From Chitinophagaceae bacterium (lineage in GTDB: Bacteria; Bacteroidota; Bacteroidia; Chitinophagales; Chitinophagaceae), in the NCBI GenBank assembly GCA_017307755.1, contig JAFKGQ010000017.1, positions 62,001-126,000 on the forward strand: a DNA stretch of 64,000 nt, given 5' to 3'. The position numbers were made by a program, and so were the translations under genes. The notes below the pieces were generated by a model, which saw only the letters and a list, made by a program, of their open reading frames with translations, was not told the origin of the DNA and searched no databases. Positions within the stretch are counted from its first letter, which is position 1. Each line of letters begins with the position of its first letter. This document shows, piece after piece, positions 9,577-19,799 of this stretch.

Positions 9577-9649
9577 TGCACGGTGGTAAAGTTATCCTGC
9601 ACGCCTGCAAACCTACCCTGATCTCTATCCCCCGATTTCGCTAATTTGT
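9577..9649 (+). promoter_or_regulatory. predicted LytTR-site promoter of the RHS cassette
   Basis: Direct repeats TGCACGGTGGTAAAG (9577-9591) and TGCACGCCTGCAAAC (9598-9612) start 21 bp apart, and a -7-like TAATTTGT (9642-9649) starts 44 bp after the second. This is the same spacing as at 6226-6298, and the whole 54-bp block 9560-9613 matches 6209-6262 at 44 positions. No good -33 TTTG is present (TGAT at 9619-9622), which fits an activator-dependent promoter. Probable regulator: the LytTR protein at 2533-3294. Confidence 0.6.
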
Positions 9650-9675
9650 CAGTACATTTTTAATACCTGCTGCTT

Positions 9676-11139
9676 ATGCGCTGTAAAACTATCCTATGTA
9701 CGATCATAATAACCTCGCTAGGCCTCTGCCACATATATGGCCAGGATAATACCTTCACTTCAGATCCGGGTAAAACACAGGGCCTTCCCTCCTCTTTTCT
9801 CAACCGTATACAGTCCAGGACTGCCGCGCTCGACAGGCAACTGACCAGGCAGACGGAAAAATACCTGGAACGGCTCGCCCACCGCGAAGCACGGTTGAAA
9901 GAAAAACTATCCAGGGTCGATTCAAATGCCGCCAGGTCCCTGTTTGCAGATGCATCAAACCAATATGCCGCTCTCTCCGGGAAACTGACCCACGACACAG
10001 GCAGCGCCACTCTCCACCTTAGCGGCGAATACCAGCCTTACACCGACTCGCTGCAGGGAATGCTGAAATTCCTGAAGACGCCTCCGCCCGGCCTGAACGT
10101 CAACGCATCCCAGCTGCAAAGCTCCCTCAGGCAACTGCAAACGCTCCAGGCAAAAATGCAGGACGCCGATCAGGTCAAAGAATATATCCGGCAGCGAAAG
10201 CAGCAGATCGCTCAATACCTTCAACAGCATACAAACCTAACGAATCTTTTAGGGAAGGACTACCAAGGCATGAACCAGGACATTTATTACTATTCCCAAC
10301 AAGTCCGGGAATACAAGGAGACGCTGAACGACCCTGGCAAGCTCACAAAAAAAGCGCTGACCATATTAAACAAAGTCCCTGCCTTCCAGACATTCATAAA
10401 AGAAAATTCTCAGTTGGCTGGTCTTTTCAATCTCCCCGCCAACTACAACAACACGGCGAGCCTGGCCGGCCTCCAGACGCGCACCCAGGTGGCAGAGCTG
10501 ATCAACCAACAAGTAGCCGCGGCGGGAACATCGGGACAAGCTGCCTTACAATCCAATCTGCAATCCGCCCAGTCACAGCTCGACGGCTACAAAGACAAGC
10601 TCAGCAAACTGGGCAGCGGCAGCGGCGACATCGACATGCCCGATTTCAAACCCAATGAACAAAAGACAAAAACCTTCTGGCATCGCCTTGAATATGGCAC
10701 CAATTTTCAAACCACTCGTAATAACTATGCCTTCCCCACCATATCCGATTTCGGCCTATCCGTCGGTTATAAGATCAACGACCGCAGCACAGTAGGCATT
10801 GGCGCCAGCTATAAGCTGGGATGGGGTAACGGGATACAACACATCGCTTTTTCCAGCCAGGGAGCAGGGCTGCGATCCTTCATGGATGTAAAGATCAAAG
10901 GCAGCTTTTTCGCCACCAGCGGCCTCGAATACAATTATACAACACCTTTCCGCAGTATGCAACAACTCCGACAATGGGACAACTGGACAAAAAGCGGGCT
11001 CCTGGGCGTTAGCAAGACGGTGTCGATGAAGGGTCGGGTCTTCAAAAAGACAAAGCTGCAGCTGCTGTGGGATTTCCTCAGCTATCAGCAGGTGCCAAGG
11101 ACACAGCCGGTAATCTTCCGAATCAATTACACATGGTAA
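9676..11139 (+). CDS. exported coiled-coil protein with C-terminal beta-barrel-like domain
   Basis: A 487-residue protein I cannot assign to a named family. It has a signal peptide (MRCKTILCTIIITSLGLC...), then about 300 residues rich in Gln, Leu, Lys and Ala with heptad-like helices (for example RLAHREARLKEKLSRV), then from about residue 335 alternating aromatic beta-strands (LEYGTNFQTTRNNYAF, FGLSVGYKINDRSTVGIGA) ending in ...INYTW. A terminal aromatic residue is typical of outer-membrane barrels. It is the first gene of the RHS cassette, two bases before the next gene, so it may anchor, chaperone or export the RHS proteins at the outer membrane. That role is inferred from position only. 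Confidence 0.72.
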   Translation: MRCKTILCTIIITSLGLCHIYGQDNTFTSDPGKTQGLPSSFLNRIQSRTAALDRQLTRQTEKYLERLAHREARLKEKLSRVDSNAARSLFADASNQYAALSGKLTHDTGSATLHLSGEYQPYTDSLQGMLKFLKTPPPGLNVNASQLQSSLRQLQTLQAKMQDADQVKEYIRQRKQQIAQYLQQHTNLTNLLGKDYQGMNQDIYYYSQQVREYKETLNDPGKLTKKALTILNKVPAFQTFIKENSQLAGLFNLPANYNNTASLAGLQTRTQVAELINQQVAAAGTSGQAALQSNLQSAQSQLDGYKDKLSKLGSGSGDIDMPDFKPNEQKTKTFWHRLEYGTNFQTTRNNYAFPTISDFGLSVGYKINDRSTVGIGASYKLGWGNGIQHIAFSSQGAGLRSFMDVKIKGSFFATSGLEYNYTTPFRSMQQLRQWDNWTKSGLLGVSKTVSMKGRVFKKTKLQLLWDFLSYQQVPRTQPVIFRINYTW

Positions 11140-11141
11140 TT

Positions 11142-14100
11142 ATGAAAAATATATTATTTCCCCTGCTTCATTTGCTCTTTATTCTTATTTCTTTGACCTG
11201 CAGCAGCCAGCAGAACGCGCCCGGTTTACCCACCATCCTCCCCCCATCACCCCATGCCTTTGCCATGACCAGGTATGGAGGGATCAACGTCGGGTTACAG
11301 ACCGGGGCCGCCCGTCTGGAGATACCGCTATATACATTAAAAACAAAAAACCTGTCGCTGCCCGTCAGCCTGTCGTACTCCTCTTCCGGCATCAAGGTGG
11401 ATGAAATAGCCGGCCGGGTAGGCATAAGCTGGATACTGAATTCGGGCGGAGTGATCACCAGAACCGTGAACGATGATCCGGATGAGTCGGCGACAAAATG
11501 GTCGCCGCCCAATGATTCGGTATTCAACCAGAATGCAGCACTGCTCACCTGGCTGACAAACGCCTCCAACGGAGCTAACACCAATAACAATGGCCTGGAT
11601 GTCTCTCCGGACTTCTTTTCCTTTAATTTCAACGGCAGGTCCGGCAGATTTATACTTTCAGGTGATACCGTCCTCCAGTTGACCAGGGAGAACCTGAAAA
11701 TAGAAACCACGTTAAAGTCACATGCGGCCAGATGGTCTTTTAAGATCACGGATGGAGATGGGGTGATGTATTTCTTTGGAAGTGTAGCCAATTCCACGGA
11801 ATCCACCTATTCCTGGGGCAATTGCGGTAACCATTACACCAACCCTGTGATCACGGCATGGTATTTATCCAGGATCGTGCATCCCAACGGCGATTCCGTC
11901 AACTTCTCTTATGATGCGCTCACCACCTACTCCTATCCCGTCAGCCTCAGCCAGCAGCTTACAAGACTGGCATACACATCCCAAACCTGTGGCGCATCCC
12001 CTGCCCCATACATAGACGACCAGATCTGTGAAACATCTATTTCAACAAACGCTGTACGTCTTTCAGGCATAGCAGCCTCCAATAATTGTCTGATCAAGCT
12101 AAAATACACCGGCAGACGGGACCTTCCTTATGACGGACTGGTAGATAGTGTCTGCATATATCTGCCCGGCGATACGGTGAATGCCGCCAAAAGCTTTAAG
12201 CTGAACTATGTGTATTCCACCAGCAACGGCGCCGCCAGCTATAACAACGATTCACTGTTGAATTTAAGGCCGTTCCTCACCACAGTGACGGAGAATGGCA
12301 AAGGAACCACCGAACAGCATGTGTTCCAGCTCAGCTATAACAACCTTCAGGGTCTGCCCCCAAGACTTTCTTTTTCCCAGGACCATTACGGCTATTTTAA
12401 CGGAGCAAACAACTCCACCATGATCCCGCCGTCCCGTGGCTATGAGTCGCTTTTCCCCGATGCCGGTGCCAACCGGGAGCCGAATTTCAGTATGGCCTGT
12501 TTAGGGATGCTGACAAAAATAAAATACCCGACGGGCGGCTATGACTCATTGGAATATGCGGCTCCGCAGGCAAGGGTGACGGAACTTCCCCCTCCCGTGC
12601 AATACACGACATCTATTTCTTCCACGGGCACGGGGCTAAGCGGAGCAGTTACAAAATCCGACACTTTCCACATCCCCAATTACAACGGCTCGAAGATCGG
12701 GTGCAGCTTTCAATTTACGGGCGATCCCAGCAACCTGGACTTTCATGCCATGGCCGTCATAAAAATAATAAATCTTGCCACCGGCCAGGTGGTCTACACG
12801 AGCGAAGTAAATTCCGACAACCCGACAAGCCTGGATTCCATCTATGTCGGAACAGATTTTATCCTTCAATGTACCGCGTATGGTCAATATACGCTGGGAG
12901 AGGCGGTTTTAAATTATTGGGTTCAGGACAATACAATGATCACCCATAATGTCCCCGCAGCCGGAGTTGTGGTCAGCCGGGTCAGCACTTACGATCCCAT
13001 TGCCGGCAATACAAGCATAAAAAAGTACTACTATGCCTCCCTCAGCGATCCGGGCGGACTATCTTCCGGGACGGTAATGTTCAAGCCGGTGTACGTGTCG
13101 GACTATACATTACGCACTTTATGCTATGGCGTTGAGGATGGCAATGGCGGCCACCCTGTCATCGACCAATGCGGGACGAAGTTCTATTACAAGACCGCCT
13201 CCTCCAATTCCCTGATCGATCTATACGGTTTTTCTCAGCATCATATATATTTCAGCAGCGTGATCGAAGGCTCCGGCGACAATTTTGAAAATGGCGGGAT
13301 CGAGCACCAGTTCCTTGTCTGGCCTGATGCCCGGGGAGAAGTAATCATGGGCAGCGATCTCATGGATGGCCCTCTTTCCAACTTTGGCGAAACCCTCAAC
13401 GGCCTGGAGACGTTCACGAATTATTTTACCAGGCGAAATGGTGTATTCAGCTCTGTCAGACAGATATCAAAGAATTACAGACAGGATCAACGACTGGCAG
13501 GCCTGACCTGGGGATATACGATCCGCAGGAATTATCAAACATTTTGTTCGGGCGGGTCTTCTCCTTTACCAAGCGAGTTCGACCCTTATGATGTTAAAAA
13601 GAATTACATACTCGCCAAATGGGTCTACCCGGACACCATCGATACCCGGGAATTCGATGTCAATGGAGCAGGTACATTGACAAGCAGGATTATCTATAAT
13701 TACGACAACCTCAAAAGCCTGCTGCCCACCAAAACTGTCACCTTCAACAGCAAAGGCGATTCGCTGATAGCCCTGAACAGATACCCGAATGACATCAATA
13801 AGGCGACTGTGACTGCGGAAGCCGGTGCTGCTATAGACTCGCTCATCAGCAAACATATCATCAGCCCGATACTTTCAAAGGAAGAGTATAAGAATACTGT
13901 TTTTCTCAGAAGGTTATCTACCTATTATAAGAACTGGCCTAACAACATTCCCGAACCCCGGAGCGTGGAACTCCAACTATCGACGAATCCTCCTGAAACC
14001 CGGCTCCAGTTTGACAATTACGATACTTACGGTAACATATTGGAGCAGAATAAGATCAACGATCAGCATATGAGCTATATCTGGGATTATCAAAATGAAT

Positions 14101-14660
14101 ACCCGATAGCCGAAGCAAGGAATGCGCAGATAAATGATATTGCCTACACCAGCTTCGAGGCGGATGGAACAGGGTCCTGGACCATCGGCCCATCAGTGGA
14201 TCGCTCGACAGGCCTGACAGGCAGCAGCTCCTACACGCTTAACAATGATATCTCCCGCAGCAATCTCAATCCTGCCACGACATACATCATATCCTATTGG
14301 ACCACGAATAACACTCCATTCACGATCACCGGGACGACCGGAGGGGCGCTTAAAGGGAATACCGTTACCCTCAATGGCAACAGCTGGACCTATTATGAAC
14401 ACAAGGTGACAGGACAGACAGCTATTACTATTGCTGGCTCCGGACATATCGACGAGCTCCGGTTATATCCCGCCGCCGCCCGGATGACTACTTATACTTA
14501 TAAGCCGGCAGTAGGCATGACCAGTCAATGCGATATAAACAACCATGCCACTTACTACGAATACGACGGCTTCCACCGGCTGGCCACGGTGAAAGACCAG
14601 GATGGAAATATTATAAAAACAATTGACTATCACTATATAGGAACGTCGACTACAAATTGA
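11142..14660 (+). CDS. large secreted RHS/YD-repeat-type protein, first of a pair
   Basis: A 1172-residue secreted protein. The signal peptide starts at the ATG at 11142, two bases after the preceding stop; an ORF start at 11067 would lie inside the upstream gene and lacks a signal. After the signal comes a segment typical of Bacteroidota RHS-associated proteins (YGGINVGLQTGAARLEIPLY, SYSSSGIKVDEIAGRVGISW), a long beta-rich body, and at the end YD-type repeats (YYEYDGFHRLATVKDQDGN). There is no RHS core motif or toxin domain here. The next gene starts six bases on and carries those, so the two may together form one RHS shell or a carrier-plus-effector pair. Confidence 0.82.
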   Translation: MKNILFPLLHLLFILISLTCSSQQNAPGLPTILPPSPHAFAMTRYGGINVGLQTGAARLEIPLYTLKTKNLSLPVSLSYSSSGIKVDEIAGRVGISWILNSGGVITRTVNDDPDESATKWSPPNDSVFNQNAALLTWLTNASNGANTNNNGLDVSPDFFSFNFNGRSGRFILSGDTVLQLTRENLKIETTLKSHAARWSFKITDGDGVMYFFGSVANSTESTYSWGNCGNHYTNPVITAWYLSRIVHPNGDSVNFSYDALTTYSYPVSLSQQLTRLAYTSQTCGASPAPYIDDQICETSISTNAVRLSGIAASNNCLIKLKYTGRRDLPYDGLVDSVCIYLPGDTVNAAKSFKLNYVYSTSNGAASYNNDSLLNLRPFLTTVTENGKGTTEQHVFQLSYNNLQGLPPRLSFSQDHYGYFNGANNSTMIPPSRGYESLFPDAGANREPNFSMACLGMLTKIKYPTGGYDSLEYAAPQARVTELPPPVQYTTSISSTGTGLSGAVTKSDTFHIPNYNGSKIGCSFQFTGDPSNLDFHAMAVIKIINLATGQVVYTSEVNSDNPTSLDSIYVGTDFILQCTAYGQYTLGEAVLNYWVQDNTMITHNVPAAGVVVSRVSTYDPIAGNTSIKKYYYASLSDPGGLSSGTVMFKPVYVSDYTLRTLCYGVEDGNGGHPVIDQCGTKFYYKTASSNSLIDLYGFSQHHIYFSSVIEGSGDNFENGGIEHQFLVWPDARGEVIMGSDLMDGPLSNFGETLNGLETFTNYFTRRNGVFSSVRQISKNYRQDQRLAGLTWGYTIRRNYQTFCSGGSSPLPSEFDPYDVKKNYILAKWVYPDTIDTREFDVNGAGTLTSRIIYNYDNLKSLLPTKTVTFNSKGDSLIALNRYPNDINKATVTAEAGAAIDSLISKHIISPILSKEEYKNTVFLRRLSTYYKNWPNNIPEPRSVELQLSTNPPETRLQFDNYDTYGNILEQNKINDQHMSYIWDYQNEYPIAEARNAQINDIAYTSFEADGTGSWTIGPSVDRSTGLTGSSSYTLNNDISRSNLNPATTYIISYWTTNNTPFTITGTTGGALKGNTVTLNGNSWTYYEHKVTGQTAITIAGSGHIDELRLYPAAARMTTYTYKPAVGMTSQCDINNHATYYEYDGFHRLATVKDQDGNIIKTIDYHYIGTSTTN

Positions 14661-14666
14661 TAATCT

Positions 14667-17600
14667 ATGCGCAGCATCTATAAATATCTTGTAATTATTT
14701 TCTGTTTGGCCGGTATCACATCACCGGCGCTCTCACAGGCTTTGACCGGAGGATCGATTACTGTTACGATCCAAAATATTACTGCCGGAGGCCAGCCTCG
14801 GCAAATATTCTGTTCGGCTGCCACGGGAGGGGGTTGTACTGCCTCGACATATCGATACCAATGGCAACAAACACTCGATTACGTCACTTATACCGACATT
14901 CCCGGCGCAACGGGGCTGAACTATACCCCACCGCCTTTATATGTCACCACACATTTTGTCCGGGTAGTATATTGCGGCACCCAAAGAGCAAACTCAAATG
15001 CCGCCACGGTGAATGTGTTCAATCCGTTCAGCGGCGGCACCATCAGCGCTGACGCCACCACTATACCATACAATACTTCCGCCAATTTCTCAAATGTAGC
15101 TTCAGCAAGCGGAGGCATCTGCACCGGCTCGATCATTTACATCTGGTGGGGCAGCACGGATGGTGTCAACTATACCCAACTGATACCATTTGACGGAGCT
15201 TCGGGCGCTTCCCCTCCTTTAACAAGCTCTATGCACATTTACAGACAGGCTCGTTGTACCAATAATTTCGAGCAGGCTAATTCGAACATTATTACGATCA
15301 CCATCGCTCCTCCATTGCAATCCGGAATTACTCCATCTTCTCTTAACATCGTATCTGGCGCTGATGGAGGAACGATACAAACCACGCCATCAGGCGGAGC
15401 CTGCAACGGCGCATATTCTTACCAATGGGAATCAAGTACGGATAACATAAATTTCGGCACAGCTCCCGGAAACAGCACGGCACAACTTTATCACCCGGGA
15501 ACGATCTATACGACAACTTATTTCCGGTGCCATGTCTATTGCGGAACGGAACAGATTTACACGCCTGTAACAACAGTCATGGTCACGCAACAGCCTAATT
15601 ATATTCGCACACGGGTGATCAAAAAGCCGGGGATTACAGACCGCGCCGGTTCTCAAAGTTTAGCTGACCCTAACGATGTTCAGCAAACAACCACCTATTT
15701 CGATGGACTGGGCAGATCGATACAGAGCGTGTCAAAACAAGCGAGCCCGCTCGGAAAAGACCTGGTGTTGCCGCAGGTCTATGACTCCTTTGGGAGGACA
15801 GCTATGCATTATTTGCCGTATACAGGGCCTTCTTCGGACGGTATATTTAGAATAAATGCACTGAACGAACAGGCCGCCTTCAACGCAAGCCAGTTTCCCA
15901 ACGAACAATATTACTATGGAAAGACCGATTTTGAGCCGTCTCCGCTGAATCGCCCTGTTGCAACCTATGCTGCAGGCAACAGCTGGATAGGCAGCGGACG
16001 GGGTATAGCAACGAATTATCTCTTTAACGACGGGGCCGACAGCGTACGGGTATGGGATATCGCGATGACTTCGGGCAGTATGCCGGCAAGCACACGTACC
16101 TATAGCGCCAGGTTGCTTTACAAAAATTTCACAACGGATGAACAGGGGCATCAGGCAGTGGAGTATAAAGATGTGGAAGGACACATCGTGCTGCAAAAAG
16201 TTCAGTCATGGGATAACCCCGCCGCCGGGCACAGTGGGTGGCTATGCACCTACTATGTATATGATGACCTCGGCAACCTGCGGTTCGTGCTCCCGCCCAA
16301 GGCCGTAGACCTGATCAGTAGATCAGGGTGGGCCCTGAGCCAGGCAATAGCAGATGAGCTCTGCTTCCGCTATGAATATGACGCCCGTGAACGGAACATC
16401 ATTAAGAAAATACCCGGCACAGGCGAGGTCAGGATGGTATATGACATGCGCGACAGGCTGGTGATGACCCAGGACAGCAATGCCCGCCACGACGGATACT
16501 GGATAACCACCAAATATGATGATCTCAACAGACCCGACAGCATCGGCAAACTCATCGACGGGAATAGCAGGGACTATCACCAGAACCTGGCAAATAGTAC
16601 ACCCGGCTATCCATTGATCACAGGAACAGGCTACACCAGCTATACGCGTACTTTTTATGACGATTACTCCTGGCTGCCGGCAGCAACGCCATTATTAAAC
16701 AGCAACTTCGCAACGAAGTACGTCAACGCCCCCAATTACTTTATAACCAACTTAAACACTTCGCCACAATACGCCCAGGCTATGACAGCCTCACAAGGCA
16801 CCAGGGGAATGGTCACAGGGACAGCCGCCGATGTCATCGGATCTGTCATCAATCTTTTTAGAGTTAACTTTTATGACGACAGGGGACGATTGCTCCAAAC
16901 CATCTCCACTAACTTCCAAAGCGGAAGAGATACCACGACTTTCCAATATGATTTTGAAGGAAAAGTACTCCGGAAACTACTGACCCAGAATAATGCTTTC
17001 GCACAGCAGAAATTGTACACTGTCTCGACAAAATTCGGTTATGATGCCATGGGAAGGCCGGCCGGCACATGGATGCGCCTGGACAATGCCGCTTCAGACC
17101 AGCCAGTGGACAGCCTGATCTATGATGAGCTCGGACAGTTAAAAGCCAAATACCTGGGAGGTGCCCTGGATAGTCTTGTTTATGATTATAATATCAGGGG
17201 ATGGATAGACGGCATCAACCGCAGTTTTATTCAAGGCAGCGCCCAGCACTACTTTGGAATGGAATTAGGTTACGACAAGACAGTCACGGTAGCTAACGGT
17301 ACCACTTTCGGAGGTCTGCAATATAATGGCAACATAGCAGGCATTGTATGGAAAAGCGCAGGTGACGGCGTTTCCCGAAAGTATGATCTTACTTACGACA
17401 ATGTGAACCGTCTCACAGGTGCCGGCTTTAGCCAGAGCGCTGCGGGAGGAGGCTGGGGAAATACTGCGATGGATTATTCAGTGCATAATCTGACCTATGA
17501 TGCCGGCGGCAATATCATGTCGATGAGCCAGCATGGATGGAAGTTGGGCGCCCCAACAGCCGCCATTGACTCCCTGACCTATGGATATTTGACAAACACC

Positions 17601-19757
17601 AACAGACTGAATACCGTAGCGGACGTCGTCAATGACCCGAATTCTGTATTGGGCGATTTTCACTACAACAGCGCCAGGTCTGGGCAGGATTACCAGTATG
17701 ACGCCAACGGTAATTTAGTCGTGGATAAGAATAAAGGCATAACCGGCATCTCACATAACTTTCTGAACCTACCCGAATACTTTTCCATCCCCGGTAAAGG
17801 AAGCATACAGATCACTTACGACGCAGCCGGAAATAAGCTCAGGAAGATCGTATGGGACAGTATCTCCAGACGTATTAATACGACAACCTACACAGAAGGA
17901 TTGGTTTATTATCGGACAGATTCCTTTGTTACAAGCGGGAACGCCCAGGATACCCTGCAGTTTGTCATCCATCCCGAAGGACGGGCAAGATGGGCGCTGC
18001 ATTATTATACCAACGGCAGTTCAGCTTACGGTTGGGAATACGACTTCTTTGAAAAAGACCATCTGGGCAACACAAGGATCGTATTGACACAGCAAAAAGA
18101 TACGGCCCAATATATGGCAACGATGGAGGCCGCCTACCGCGCTAAGGAAATGGCCTTGTTCTATAACATCGATTCCACCAGCTACCCTGCCTCTTCTGTA
18201 CCTGGCGGATACCCCACTGACGGCACTACTTCCCCTAACGATTCCGTCGCCCGCGTAAATGGCAGCGGGCACAAAATGGGCCCTGCCCTTCTGCTCAAGG
18301 TAATGAGTGGCGATTCTATAGCCGTCGGCGTCAAGTCCTTTTACAGACCAAACAGCTCCCCAGGACCGAACAACAGTTCCATCTCCGATGTACTGAATTC
18401 GCTGGCCCAGGGACTTATATCCCTGTCCGGACCAGGTCACGGCACAATTACTGACCTGAACAACACTTCCGGCTCCCCCGTATACACCGCGCTGAACAGC
18501 TTCCTCCCGGCCAACGAGACATCTACCACCGGCAAACCCAAGGCTTATCTCAACTGGATGCTGCTGGATAATCAGTTCAATTATGTCGGCACAGGCGGAC
18601 AAAGCGGCGCACTGCCGGTGGGTAATGCCGATGTCCTCAATACCCTGGCCCAGGGAGTCGGCATCCATCACAGCGGATATCTCTATATTTGGGTAAGTAA
18701 CGAAACCCAGAACTGGGATGTGTTCTTTGACAACCTGAGTGTGACCCACTTCAGCGGCCCGATGCTGGAGGAAAGCCATTATTACCCTTTTGGACTCACC
18801 ATGGCGGGCATCAGCGATAAGGCCATCAAGACAAAATATGCTCAGAACAAATACAGATATAACGGAAAGGAATTACAGGACCAGGAGTTTTCCGGCGGAG
18901 CAGGCATAGAAGAATATGATTACGGCGCCAGGTTCTACGATTACCAGATAGGCAGATTTACCGCAACAGACCCTCACTCGGACAAATACTATAGCACATC
19001 CCCTTATAGCTATGTTTTAAATGATCCGATCAGAGGCTCCGATCCCACTGGGATGGACACCTATTTATCCGGAGATGCGGCACAAGAGGCCTGGAGGGAG
19101 ATCCAATCGATGCCCGCGCAATCCATCGATGTTTATGACAGGATGGCGCAACGTAAGGTAAAAGAGCATGGAGGGGAAAGTAACGCAAACGGTACAATTA
19201 AAGCAGTGCTGCCTGTTTTCGAGTCGATCACACCGGAAACATTTGCACATATCCGGGATGCAGTGGAACTGGAAGGCAAACCCCTGTTGCTGACAAGAGG
19301 ATTTGTAGGGATCGATGATCTGAACAGACCTATAGCGCTGAGAGGTCATAAGAATCTCAATCCTGATATAAATTGGCTGGACGAATATCCATTCGCCTCT
19401 ACCGTGGAAGGAGGGTTCGGTGCTTCTGTTAGAGAGGTGGCCATCTGGGAACAAAGGCTTCAAGGCGGGCAGCTCAGTGCATTGTATACGTTTGTCAATG
19501 TGAATCAACAATTTTTAGTAATGCTGGTACCGGAATCTGATTATAAATACCAAATAGCACCCAGATACTATAAACTGCCAGGCTGGGAGCCGTCAAAAGG
19601 ATGGATGGAAAGAAATCATATTGAACAGATAAACATACCCCATGGTATAGATGTGATACCATTGCTGGAAAAAATATTGGAAAGGGGAATCAAGCTGCCT
19701 CCGTTATTTACCCCTCCTACTATGTTTCCGCCAAGCTCACCTGTACCTGTAGTATAG
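14667..19757 (+). CDS. RHS-repeat polymorphic toxin with NucA/NucB-like nuclease C-terminus
   Basis: A 1696-residue secreted RHS protein. Signal peptide, repeated Ig-like segments to about residue 300 (each with a YQWQ/YQWE-like core), a DUF6443-type segment near 310-360 (TTTYFDGLGRSIQSVSKQ), long YD repeats, and the RHS core near 1371-1464 (YYPFGLTMAGI, YRYNGKELQDQE, YDYGARFYD, GRFTATDPH, SDPTGMD). What follows the core is the variable effector region, 1465-1696. It contains LRGHKNLNPD and DEYPFASTVEGG (Asp1572, Glu1573, Glu1581), then a conserved Glu/Gln-rich helix (REVAIWEQRLQGG). This resembles NucA/NucB-type non-specific deoxyribonucleases (CDEYPFA...EGG), with Leu where those have Cys. 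A proline-rich tail ends the protein. An immunity gene follows 42 bases later. Confidence 0.85.
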   Translation: MRSIYKYLVIIFCLAGITSPALSQALTGGSITVTIQNITAGGQPRQIFCSAATGGGCTASTYRYQWQQTLDYVTYTDIPGATGLNYTPPPLYVTTHFVRVVYCGTQRANSNAATVNVFNPFSGGTISADATTIPYNTSANFSNVASASGGICTGSIIYIWWGSTDGVNYTQLIPFDGASGASPPLTSSMHIYRQARCTNNFEQANSNIITITIAPPLQSGITPSSLNIVSGADGGTIQTTPSGGACNGAYSYQWESSTDNINFGTAPGNSTAQLYHPGTIYTTTYFRCHVYCGTEQIYTPVTTVMVTQQPNYIRTRVIKKPGITDRAGSQSLADPNDVQQTTTYFDGLGRSIQSVSKQASPLGKDLVLPQVYDSFGRTAMHYLPYTGPSSDGIFRINALNEQAAFNASQFPNEQYYYGKTDFEPSPLNRPVATYAAGNSWIGSGRGIATNYLFNDGADSVRVWDIAMTSGSMPASTRTYSARLLYKNFTTDEQGHQAVEYKDVEGHIVLQKVQSWDNPAAGHSGWLCTYYVYDDLGNLRFVLPPKAVDLISRSGWALSQAIADELCFRYEYDARERNIIKKIPGTGEVRMVYDMRDRLVMTQDSNARHDGYWITTKYDDLNRPDSIGKLIDGNSRDYHQNLANSTPGYPLITGTGYTSYTRTFYDDYSWLPAATPLLNSNFATKYVNAPNYFITNLNTSPQYAQAMTASQGTRGMVTGTAADVIGSVINLFRVNFYDDRGRLLQTISTNFQSGRDTTTFQYDFEGKVLRKLLTQNNAFAQQKLYTVSTKFGYDAMGRPAGTWMRLDNAASDQPVDSLIYDELGQLKAKYLGGALDSLVYDYNIRGWIDGINRSFIQGSAQHYFGMELGYDKTVTVANGTTFGGLQYNGNIAGIVWKSAGDGVSRKYDLTYDNVNRLTGAGFSQSAAGGGWGNTAMDYSVHNLTYDAGGNIMSMSQHGWKLGAPTAAIDSLTYGYLTNTNRLNTVADVVNDPNSVLGDFHYNSARSGQDYQYDANGNLVVDKNKGITGISHNFLNLPEYFSIPGKGSIQITYDAAGNKLRKIVWDSISRRINTTTYTEGLVYYRTDSFVTSGNAQDTLQFVIHPEGRARWALHYYTNGSSAYGWEYDFFEKDHLGNTRIVLTQQKDTAQYMATMEAAYRAKEMALFYNIDSTSYPASSVPGGYPTDGTTSPNDSVARVNGSGHKMGPALLLKVMSGDSIAVGVKSFYRPNSSPGPNNSSISDVLNSLAQGLISLSGPGHGTITDLNNTSGSPVYTALNSFLPANETSTTGKPKAYLNWMLLDNQFNYVGTGGQSGALPVGNADVLNTLAQGVGIHHSGYLYIWVSNETQNWDVFFDNLSVTHFSGPMLEESHYYPFGLTMAGISDKAIKTKYAQNKYRYNGKELQDQEFSGGAGIEEYDYGARFYDYQIGRFTATDPHSDKYYSTSPYSYVLNDPIRGSDPTGMDTYLSGDAAQEAWREIQSMPAQSIDVYDRMAQRKVKEHGGESNANGTIKAVLPVFESITPETFAHIRDAVELEGKPLLLTRGFVGIDDLNRPIALRGHKNLNPDINWLDEYPFASTVEGGFGASVREVAIWEQRLQGGQLSALYTFVNVNQQFLVMLVPESDYKYQIAPRYYKLPGWEPSKGWMERNHIEQINIPHGIDVIPLLEKILERGIKLPPLFTPPTMFPPSSPVPVV

Positions 19758-19799
19758 CCGGGTGCGAAAATAGTTTTTAAAACAGAAGGATTAAAATTT

